The notes under the pieces are model-generated. The model ran no database searches. It was not told the origin of the DNA and saw nothing but the letters and a program-made list of their open reading frames with translations. DNA of 64,000 bases from Agarophyton chilense (Eukaryota; Rhodophyta; Florideophyceae; Gracilariales; Gracilariaceae): positions 496,001-560,000 of the forward strand of contig JARGXX010000129.1 of the NCBI GenBank assembly GCA_030374765.1, in the 5' to 3' direction. Position 1 is the stretch's first letter, and the number at the start of each line of letters is the position of its first letter. Positions 1-10,039 of this stretch are shown one piece after another. The position numbers and the translations under genes are program-made.

Positions 1-241
1 TAAATACTAAAAAATACTAAATAATACTAACCATTAGGTAGAATCCGGGCTACAAGTGGCACGCCTCGCCATCGAGCGTCGGCATCCGTGCAGTCCACGT
101 GTTCCACCAGTGTGCACCTCCGGTCCTAGCCGGGCGTCGGCACGCAATAGCGGTATAGCTTGTCATAGACCAAGCTAGTCCTCAAGCGAGCGAAATATCT
201 AAGTCCTGGGAAGAAACCCCCTTGAAGGGCATTGCACTTCA
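1..241 (+). repeat. Probable LTR fragment, copy 1 of a repeat pair
   Basis: Aligns by eye over its whole length with 16068-16307 (shared landmarks ACTAACCATTAGGTA, CGAGCGTCGGCATCCGTGCAG, CTTGAAGGGCATTG), with scattered substitutions and no large gaps. Both copies end in CTTCA, after which they diverge, as expected of an LTR ending in CA. The left edge is cut by the window. Followed within 150 bases by a decayed gag-like ORF, which supports a 5' LTR reading. No coding potential seen. Confidence 0.5.
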
Positions 242-389
242 CTTTTTGCTTGCTAACGGGCTTGGTGGAAGGGAGGATAAATTGTAATAGAAAGTATCGT
301 GACCCTTTCACAGCTACAGCATTCTAATATGTCGCCTCGCCTACTCCGTAAGTTGGAAGGACATAAGAAACATTTTCTGGATGTGAGCT

Positions 390-1106
390 TTGGCAATTTG
401 TGAAGTTTTTTGGGAGGCGGTGCACAGTTTTCGGAGCTTAAAAAAGCATTTGTTGGAGGACTTCCGCGGCGGTCTGATGAAACGAAAGAAAGCTGTGTAT
501 GCGCAAGTTATTTGTGAAATGAAGTCAACCCTTGAAAACTCTGTAGGTTTTATTGACTGCACTGAAAATTAAATGAGCCCTCGCAGAGATGTTGGAGTGA
601 ACCAACGCGCACGTTATTCCGGCTGTGAACGCATCCACTATCCTATTTATCAAACTGCTTCTATCCCAAAAGATCTGATGTTCCATCTGTGAATCCCGAA
701 AGTGGGGCGCCGCTATGACATGACGCTGTATCGAGAGAGTTTAACAGAGGCATTGTTGCAGAACTTGTTTCTACAAAACAAGAGACAGTTTGACCCATAT
801 GGAGACGCTGCTAACGTGTTAAGCCCTTGGCCGCAGGTTGAATTTAGCAGGATGGGTGCAACTCTTACGCTGCAGGCTTACAAGGAGGCTGTGAGAGTTG
901 TGCAAGAAGCAATTTAGTGGGCTTACAACGATAAGAAGCAGTTCTTGTGCTTCCAAGACTTCAAACGGCAGTTGAAGGTGCGCCAAAATCCAATATCAGT
1001 GTTTAACAAGTCTTTCGAGTTGCAATGGAACATGACGTCGTGCATGACGCACGAGGGTCAAGCCGTTTTCTACTTCAGCTACGTTTCTCTTGCACTAAGC
1101 GAGTAA
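390..1106 (+). pseudogene. Decayed gag-like ORF of an unidentified retroelement
   Basis: One reading frame stays protein-like for about 240 codons and is broken only by three stops (TAA at 570, TGA at 690, TAG at 915) before its final TAA at 1104. Segments such as ISVFNKSFELQWNMTSC and RESLTEALLQNLFLQNK are helical, charged and resemble retrotransposon capsid regions, but no zinc knuckle or other decisive motif is visible. It lies just downstream of the putative LTR at 1-241, where gag would be expected. The family is inferred only from position and texture; a host pseudogene cannot be excluded. Confidence 0.35.
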
Positions 1107-1408
1107 CTCAACTCTACATAAATATATCTTGAATACTTTCCTGCCCTTCGAGGACGGAAGCTCGCCTACGGCGCTTAGAATGGAGAGCGCGCCACGAACC
1201 GTTGCGCATCGCACCATCGCTAGAATTCGGATGGCCCAAGAAGGGCGGGAAAGCCAGCACGACCCTACTGTACCTTTTTCACTAGGGCGCCCAGCACTAA
1301 TATCATCTGTCCACGCTAAGATAGTGGTTCACAGCAGTCTCCGCGATCCTTCACCGCGCGCTCCACCTCTAAATCCATACGATGCTCATCCAGAACAATA
1401 CATGGCGA

Positions 1409-2235
1409 TTACTGCTCCTGTAGTCGTTGCTGCCGCTCTGCATCTCGTTCTTCTTTGCGTTGCTCAAAAGTGAAACGATCTGCTTCTATATTCAATCGAT
1501 TGCACTCTGTCTCTCTCCGCTCCACGGCTTGCTGGCTGATAAGATCTTCTTAGTCTTCTTCCGAGTCGACAAGACCAGGCGCACGGCGCCTGACATACTT
1601 CATGCGCGTGTTATTCGCTTCTTTTTTGTGCATTCTGTGCTTGCATCAGCTACATTTGTGTCAACGTCTTCGGCATCGTTTGTCCTTATCTCCTTCACGC
1701 GTATCGCTTTCCCAGCTTCTAAAAGACTTTGGTCCAACTCCGTTGCGTTAATCACTCTCATTCCTTCTTTGGTCTTCGTAATCGTCGGCCGCCAGAATGA
1801 ATTCGTTCAGAAGCGTTTCACGCTCGCCGCGCACCCCGACTATTCCAGAAGCAATGGCATTTTGCGTCACAGCTAGACGGTGGTTGCCTATAACTTTTTT
1901 GAAACGGTCGTTGAGTGTCTTCCACGACGATGCGCAGGCGGTATTGAAGGGGCCTGGCGGGCACGAAGAAACAAATACGGGCAAAGTTTCTTTAAACATT
2001 GTCGCATTGCTGCATGAAGAGCTGTTTGGGAGTCAATAGTGAAGACAGCTTCTAACAGTATGGTGTCAAAGGCCGTAGAAAAGCGTATGCGTTTCTTCTT
2101 CGACGGGGTGGCTATATGAGTTAGACCACCGGGGATGGGAGCGGGAGAGATGGTTACGGCACCTTCTTCGAGCGGCGCTGAGCTGGCCAGTGCTTGTGCG
2201 GAAGAGACGGCGATCGGAGCGCTTTCGGAACTCAT
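1409..2235 (-). pseudogene. Myb/SANT-like DNA-binding protein pseudogene
   Basis: Reading the minus strand from an ATG at 2235 gives an Ala/Ser-rich N-terminus, then a trihelix/Myb-SANT-like domain: FSTAFDTILLEAVFT, a frameshift near 1995, then SWKTLNDRFKKVIG, a Ser-Gly pair, and RERETLLNEF-like and DDYEDQ segments. After a stop at 1748 another frame continues with an acidic and basic linker. After a further shift and stop it ends in an Arg/Glu-rich coil (QRKEERDAERQQRLQEQ) at a TAA at 1409-1411. This order (SANT-like domain, linker, C-terminal EER coil) is typical of transposon-associated or expanded Myb/SANT-like families in algae and oomycetes. At least two frameshifts and two internal stops show it is dead. 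Confidence 0.55.
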
Positions 2236-3036
2236 CGGTAGGCGAAGGTGGTGGTGGGTGAGGTGAACGGTTTGCTGAGGTCAATTGTGGCCGGTGGGAA
2301 AGAAGTTTCTTTTTGTCGCGAGGGTATCTCTTTCAGTAACTAAATGAGAAGTGATGCCTCGAAAGATCATTTTTTCAATTTCACTTGCAACGTCCGAGAG
2401 TGAATTGTGATATGGCTCCCAAACCGAAATTCGTTTAGCGCACTACTCGGGCTGTACGTTTCTAGAAAGACTAGTCATATTTGAAATGTACAGAGCCTGC
2501 GAAACTCCTCAGTTTTGCGTGATTTACATGATTTCACTCCGGCGGTGGGTGATTGTTTACGAAACGCTGCTTGAATCACGCTATTTTCACGTATTTCACG
2601 CACAAACGCCCTTGTAACTCTACAAAAGCGCTTCGAACAAGATCGGTTTGTTGTCCCCTGGACAGCCTTTCTCACATGGTCCCCAATATCTTGTCATAAC
2701 TCAGCCCTTATTGCGGTTCAAAATCAGTTCCAATCATTACGTGCAACTTTAAGCCCCATAAAATCTGCCTGTTTGAACCTTCACCAAAGCAGAATCAAAA
2801 TAACTGGGTTCTCAATGATTCTGCCGGAATCAATCCCGAACCTTTAATAGCAATCTCATGGTAATTGCAGATAATGTGGTTTCCGGTCTACGCAACGGTC
2901 TACGTTAAAGAGTGGAGTACGTAAGGACGGTTGGGCTTTTACGTTCTCGGCAAACCAAGTGACTTGCAGGGAGCCCAGACGGCGTCGTTGCTTTGTCCGA
3001 TGATAGTGGCAACATTTTCGTCACTGCGTTGAAAGT
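2236..3036. other. Unassigned spacer
   Basis: About 800 bases between the Myb/SANT pseudogene and the chromovirus 5' LTR. Only short ORFs below 70 codons with unconvincing composition. No RNA gene or repeat matching elsewhere in the window was seen. Confidence 0.5.
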
Positions 3037-3490
3037 TGTGAAGGAGCAACGATAATGGTTGAGCTCTGTAAGCCACCGGGGCCTGACATATCTTACAGAT
3101 GCCACGTAGACTGGCCGACCTCAGCTGGGCTCATTTAGATTAATATTTTATTCTAATTAGTGTAATAGATTTGCATTAGAGTGCCAGAGAGATCTCAGCG
3201 CCTCGCCATTTTTATTTATTTGGCTCAGGTGACGCTTCTTCCTTAGAGTAAGGTAGGCACCGATAGGATACCAAATTACTCCTTTTTGTACATTAGTTCC
3301 TCCAATTGGTCTTCAAGGCATCGTTTCCGTAGCTCGGACCCGTAGGACTACGCAGTAAACGCCAGCCCATTGCAACAAGTATTCTGGGAGTGCCGCCGTC
3401 CAGGATTCGAACCTTAGGACCCGCTCTACCACTCTACAACGCTACCACCGGTCGAGACCAGTACGCTGATCCACTAGTCATTGCGTTACA
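3037..3490 (+). repeat. LTR1, 5' copy of the chromovirus
   Basis: TG...CA-bounded 454-bp repeat, alignable over its length with 13232-13677 and 14354-14799. On the minus strand it carries a tRNA-like module: an A-box-like AGTGGTAGAGCGG followed by a perfect B box GGTTCGAATCC in a T-arm-like hairpin (around 3405-3450). Copies differ at many positions, indicating old insertions. Confidence 0.75.
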
Positions 3491-3615
3491 TTTTGGTCTC
3501 CCGACTTAGAATCCTTTAGTAATAATTGAACGGACCACTAGAACGAAGAAATTTCCGGATTCTAACTTTTGGTTTAATTCCCCATTGTACCAGAAGTACA
3601 GAAGCAGCCCCCATT

Positions 3616-5743
3616 ATGGATGCAGGAAACACACGCAACCGACCACACCATACGACTCCTACGGCAGAGCCAGGTGCCACCGACAATGTCGCTTGAACCA
3701 CAGGTTGAAAACTTTAGTGACTGCAGGAACACGAGAGGCCAGACGCAAGGAGTACTGCCTCCCATGGATGACCCTGAAAGGATTCGCTGAGAACCCATGG
3801 TAGCAGCGGGTTTACGAGAACGACTCACAAGGGCCACCTATAGGCCAGGAACACCACAAGGAGAACCTCGTAAGATCGAAGGAATTAGAGAGAATATTCC
3901 CGCCGGGCTTGCCTACCTTCTATGGCCCCGTCTCCGTGAGCTCTGCTCAGCCCATGTGGATTCCATTGTGAACATGCGACTTGCTACGGCGATCGCTGAC
4001 CATATGGACTAACTCGTTACGTAAATCGTCCCCAAGGTCATGGAGTCTGAGCTATTCAAAGACTCCCTCATTCAGGCTATTCATGGAGCAGTCACCAGCC
4101 GGTCAGACAACCTGGTCCCTAAGACCACTCCAAAAGTTAACCATCCGGCTTACATATGGAAACCCCCTACCGAACCCCCAGAAGTGGCGGTATTATCCGC
4201 CCCTCGCCGGGAACATCATCATGAAAATCCAATGGCAGGACAATCTAGGAGCAGAAGAGAGGCTTTGCGTCTAGACGAGAGACAGATTGCCCAACCCAAA
4301 GGGCAATATGAGGTTCGGCGACCTCAGGGCTGCTTCGGATTGGACAGGGAGATCGATTCTTTAGGTCTTTATTCCACTGGAAAGAAATAAAGTGCCCGCA
4401 GTAGAAAGAAGAACAGAAGAACCTAAAGAAGAGACCATTCGGACACGAGTGATTCCGAATCGGCCTCGACCGAAACAACCGCCTCGAAAGTGGATGAAGC
4501 TGCCGTTCGAAACCTCATACCACTGATTACAACTAACAAACTTTTCCTTAAGGTTCTAGACTAACGGGATTATCGGCTGGCCGACAGGGTCGTGAAATAT
4601 TCTGGTTCGGTGGCTCGCTAAATCGCCAAATGGGCCAAACGGATACAACTAACCATTACGGACAAGTTCTCGAGTTCCGATCCCATTTCTGTCGTTCGGT
4701 TTCTCAGTTTCTTCCGTACGGCCTGTGATCAGAACTGTGTCCATAAGGGCGCCGCTCTGTACTTTTTACAATTCCTCCTTACAGGACAGGCGCGTGACCG
4801 AGTGGTTTCAAAGATATCTGGCACAACTGACCCCGTGTATGCTCAAGACGGTGAGCTCCTCAGGTCATACCCTCATGTTGTTCATTACCTCTTGGAAACT
4901 TACGCCACGGATGACGTTATAATGGATGCCCACCAGGAAGTAATCTCCTTTAGGCAGAATTTTAACAAGACCGAATCGGCTTTCGCAGGCGACCTATGGA
5001 AGAAGGCTTACCGATGTGGAAATTTATTATTCGAAGGACAGCTCAAACGTCACTTCATCACGGGATTACTCCGTGCCATTCGGACCCATGTCCGCAATTA
5101 CCACACGGAAACCCCACAGTACTCCTTCCGAAGGCTCGTCACCGACGCCGAAGGTTATGGCAAAACCTACAGGTCTTCCCGGCGCAACGCTGATATATCC
5201 AGAGGACACGTAACTCCATTTCGTAAACCCAAGAAAGCCCATTTGGTTAGCTCCATGGAATCGGACATGGATGCATCACTCCATTACGCCGATTCGGGAG
5301 ATGTCCTCGCGGTTATTTTCAGTGCTCCTCTATCTGGGCCCCCATCATGAACCTCTCAGGGAACTACAGCGACCACCGGACCACCCACACCCAAGTATTC
5401 CCCCTTTCCGCCCGGCAAGGACGTTTTTGTTCGCTCCCCAAGGGCCTGCTTCCTCTGTCTTTCAATGGTACAACCTTGTGACTGCACGAGGTATCTGCCT
5501 GAGGAGGCACGCAAAAACCTCATAGCCTTGAGGGAAGAGAATAACCGGGTGCGGGGATCCGAAGGAATGTGTACCAGGTCACAAGAACGAGCCACAGGTA
5601 CCCCTGGAAGCTCACGCTATGCCGCGCCTCCGGATACTCCGATCAGAGCCCCACAGGGGCACGCCATTGTAAACCCTACGGACGATCCCGAAGAACAATG
5701 TTATCCTCAGGAAGAAACGGAAACCCCATCGGAAAACTCTTAA
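3616..5743 (+). pseudogene. Chromovirus gag (decayed)
   Basis: From about 3797 one frame reads as Gag down to 5743. It has a charged Ser/Arg linker, then a capsid-like stretch (4640-5200) with VVRFLSFFRTACD, FLQFLLTGQARDRVV and FRQNFNKTESAFAGDLWKK, typical of retrotransposon gag domains. Near 5450 a remnant zinc knuckle reads CFLC followed by CDC and YLPEEARKNL. The frame is interrupted by several stops (4012, 4390, 4424, 4563, 4620, 5350). An ATG at 3616 (MDAGNTRNR) in another frame may be the original start before a shift. Gag overlaps the pol frame at 5569-5743 in the -1 register, consistent with frameshift expression in the ancestor. Not functional now. Confidence 0.7.
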
Positions 5744-8700
5744 AGGGTCCACGCCAGGCAAATACTCCCTCTCTCAGCCCTTGTTTCAATCAATTAGACG
5801 GGCAGAAGCCAAAGAGCTCCTTACCTTGCAATGCAAACCACCCAAAATGGACCCAACTGGATGAACAAGAATTAGAACACAGTAACGACCCTGTCTGTAT
5901 CCTCAGGAAAGAGAATTTTAAGGTTCGAGTAACCGTGGGACTTCGTTACAACAACTCTCGAGTGACCACAGCCGTATTAGACACAGGCGCTGGTCCCAAT
6001 TCGGTCCATCCTAAGCTACTCCCGTTTGTCTGGCACAAGTTCATTAAGGCAAGGAAGACCCCCAAGATTACCGATGCATCACGTAGACCAATGCACATTA
6101 AAGGAATAGTACCACTTTATCTACAATCAGGACAATTCAAAGTCTGCACGTGGTTTTTTGTATGCCCTAACTTGGGCGCCGAGGCAATCCTAGGGACCTC
6201 CTTTATCGATCGATACATTAAGGCAATTTATCCAGGCCTTAAGTAAGTCGCACTGTACCGCGCACCTTTCATCCCCATAACTAGTTCCGCCCCAGGGCCA
6301 GAACCTAATCGCAAACGAGCGGTTGTATCCGAAAGCACGAAGTCCAATAAGGTTCGCTTGTCGAAAGCCATAATGATACTTCGATGATCCAAATAGCTGT
6401 ATCGGTCCATTCACAGTTCTCAGGTCCCGTAACGATTCAGAACCACCCGAAAAACGGTTCTGAAACACCTTATCTTGATGGCCAATGGAGTAATGTATAT
6501 CCACCCCAATAGGTCGTTTTTGGTCACAATCAGCAACTTTGGAGATAAACCCGTGCGGTTACCTAAAGGTACAGTTATTGATATCGCTCTACCCGCACCC
6601 GTGGCCATTATGGAGGCCCAAATGGATAACCCTGCGACGCCAACTCCCGACGAGGACGTTGACTCTTGGAAGGGGACGGTCGCCATCTGCGAAGAATTCC
6701 AATCCTATAGGCCCCAGGTACTTGATCTCTTCCGGGAATACCAGGCCATGTGGTCAGTTAGATTGGGCAAACTCGGAGCCACTGCACACCGCATTGACAT
6801 TCAGGATGATGCTAGACCAAAGTTCCAGCACCCATACCGTACAGCCCTGAAGGATAGGGAAATTGTCGCAAAGAAGATGGACAAAATGCGCAAAGCTCAT
6901 ATCATAGAGTCGGCGCCTTCTAACCAATGCGAAAGGGCAGGTCCCCTTGTCGTCGTGGCGAAGAAGGATGGCTCCGTCAGGTTCTGTGTCGACTACAGCA
7001 AGCTGAAAGCAGTAACAAAGAGGGACTCATACCCAAGACTCGGCATGGATGACTGTCTGGATTTCCTAGGCGAAGCTGTCATATTTACCACGCTGGACGC
7101 TAACTCCGGATATTGGCAAATTCCTTTGGCCAAAGATGCGAGAGCGCTGACAACCTTCACCACCCACAAAGGTCTGTTCAGATTTACTCGTGTGCCCTTT
7201 GGTTTAAAGAATGCACAAGGAACCTTCCATTGGGTAATGGACATCATATTGTCCAGAGTCAAATAGGAATTCGCCTTGGTCTATTTGGATGACGTGATTA
7301 TCTTCTCACGAACCGTGAAATAACACCTTCGCCACGTGAGGAAGGTGCTAACAATCCTACAGGACGCTGAAGAAACACTGAAACTCCGCAAATTCGCCTT
7401 CTTCCAGGCCTCGGTGGACTATCTCGGTCACGTCGTCCTCCTAGGAAAGCTAAAGGTAGCCACCAGTACCACGAATGCTACTCGCCAGGCTAAACCTCCC
7501 AGAACCCACATGGAACTACGATCCTTCGTGGGCTTGTGCAATGTTTACCGACGGTTCGTCCAAGGGATCGCTAAAATCTCGGCCCCTTTGAACACAATGC
7601 TGAAGAAGGTAAAACCTTCGGAGTTTGAGGCCCTTACCGACGACCAGTACGAGGCATTTCGGACCCTAAAGAACAAATTGCTGAACCCACCTATATTGGC
7701 TTTACCACAACCCAATAGGCCTTTTGTCCTGGACACAGATGCCTTTGATGCCCAAGTGGGATGTGCACTGCTACAGGAACAGGAGTCACCAAAAGACTAT
7801 CGACCTGTTGGATACTGAAGCAGAACACTCATTAGCGTGGAACGAAACTACAGTACTACGGAAAAGGAATGTCTAGCCATCGTGTGGTTCGTATTGACAC
7901 TCCGTCCATACCTCAAGGTAATTAGGTTTACCATTAGGACAGACCACGATTCAATCCGCTGGTTACTCAATATGACCGATGCATCAAGTCGCCTCGCTAG
8001 GTGGCGCCTCAGGCTGTCAGAATATGACTACAAGATAACCTATAGGCCAGGCATCAAGCACCAGGCAGCAGATGCCCTCTAGCGAATCATTATCGAAGGA
8101 ACTGGTGACACTCCATTGGAGGATCTAATTCCTACCCCCTTTACAGTTGATGGACCTCAGGGTTATACGTAAACCGATGAACTTATGAGTAAGGTCCAAT
8201 AGGATGGTACTGAGGTAAAGGAGAACGAAGTATAACTATTGGACTGGGAGACAGTACTGGCCAATTCGGCACCACTTCAGGTTAACGCAATACCCCCAGA
8301 GGAAAAGAACCCCTGCCTATAACTATTGAGGAACTCCTACAGGCGCAAGTCGAAGAAGAGCACTGCAAGAAAACAACCCAATTGGTAGGAACCTCTGGAT
8401 GCATATTCGACTATGACCGATTTGGACTGCTGTGTCGCCGCTCACCACCGGATGGCGCACGCCAACGGGTAGTACCTAGTTCCCTAAGGGCTCGATTCCT
8501 ATACCTCGCCCAATTCTCTCGCTTGGCTGGTCACCCTGGAGGCCGACGAATGTACCAAACCCTAAAAAAACTTACCCGAGCCCTACCACTGGGGAAGGCA
8601 ACAGCCACAAATGTCGCCACGGCTTACTTGTTTCACTGGGTATATCCGTATGCCATGCGAATCTACCTCCTCACGGATAGCGGCAGCTAGTTTGTATCCA

Positions 8701-9863
8701 AATTCTTCTCACACGTTTGTACTATCTTAGGTATCAAGCATGTGACCACCACGGCGTACCACCTGGAAACTGTTGTCCAAGCCGAACGCTTCAACCACAC
8801 CCTTTTGAACCAGTTGGCACACTACGTATCAGAGTACCAATTGGACTGGGATGACTACGTTGAGCCACTGGTTTATGCCTACAACACGCAAGCGCACGCT
8901 TTCACGGGGACAACACCTTTCGACTTAAGGCTAACGAGATCGCAGCCGCAGATATCTGTTGACCTTCAGGAGTTTATTATACCCCAGGAGATAACCGAAG
9001 GAATGACTCCCACCCAGGCCCAGCGCTAGTCGCGCCAACGCATTGAACGCATTATCCGATCGGCTAGAGCGGTACTGACCAAAAACCAACGGCGCTACAA
9101 GGTCAATTTCGACAAAGCCGTCTGGAATACACCCAATTTTGGGAAAAGAGATCTTATCTACGTCGTCGGGCCACCGAAGGACAGTGATGACCTCGAAGAC
9201 TCTACGCAGAAGCTCTTACCCCGTTCTACGGGACCATAAAAAGTACTTAAGGCCGATTAACACACCTTTACGTTACCAATTGACGGCCTACAGGACACTG
9301 TATCTATTGATCGGGTGACACCAGAGCCCAGCTCTCCCGAAGCACCACGATCTCAGTCCCCTCGTCCAACGAAATCACTACGATCTCAGGTCGACGCGCA
9401 AATTCCCACACCCTCTAAGGCAGTTCCCGCGGACCCGACTAGCCCCATTGACCCGATGGTCAATGCCAATGACGATGACCTATCTCTTCCAACCGACTTC
9501 GATGGATTCGCCTCGCTCGACCACACTCTCCTTCTGGAGAATGAATACCGACCGGAATACGTGATTGAGCGCATCATCTCCCCCGATCGGTGAGAAGATG
9601 GAACTATGCGCTATCGCGTCTGCTGGTTCGACTACACACGCGAGAAAGACACTTTGCAAGAGCCTCAAACCATTCCGGCTAATTTCATCGCCTTCTTTTG
9701 GCGCAAAATCGGCAGCACGGAGCGCATACTTAAGGAGGGGTCAACCATTGGCCCAAATTATACCAAAACGCCCTCCAAAACGCCTCTCGAAACGCTTCTC
9801 GACACGACGGTTCGTCGTAGCATCCGCATCAGGGAACGAAGTCAGTCTTCAGGCGATACCTGA
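5569..9863 (+). pseudogene. Chromovirus pol: PR-RT-RH-IN-chromodomain (decayed)
   Basis: Protease at about 5950-6230 has LDTGAGPNSV and AILGTSF. RT at 6800-7400 has FCVDYSKLKAVT, FTTLDANSGYWQIPL, FGLKNAQGTF and an intact YLDD (about 7280). RNase H follows with VLDTDAFD, NYSTTEKECLA, RTDH and YRPGIKHQAADAL. The frame then shifts near 8317. Integrase keeps HPGGRRMY, LTDSGS-stop-FVSKFF and an ERFNHTL-like Glu region, but a deletion near 8575-8600 removed the Cys pair and the first catalytic Asp. A Pro/Ser linker leads to a chromodomain (EYVIERIISPDR, stop, RYRVCWFDYTREKDTLQEP). In-frame stops occur at 6244, 6367, 6376, 6412, 7264, 7321, 7816, 8080, 8161 and 9591, among others. Confidence 0.9.
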
Positions 9864-10039
9864 AGAAGACCTGAGAGACTCTCAAAGTGGGACGCCGTCT
9901 CGGGGCACGCACGTTCGAGGAGTACACTAAGCAACTTTTGAGAAGCACAAGCATTACTTTATTTGACGAACTAGCAGAGGCCTAACAGCCCTCGGTATGA
10001 TCTCAAGGTTCGCAAAAGCGCTCCGAACACCGACAAGAC

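Noticed and set aside
1129..1876. Plus-strand ORFs over the Myb/SANT pseudogene
   Set aside because: They are the antisense of the clearly domain-bearing minus-strand pieces.
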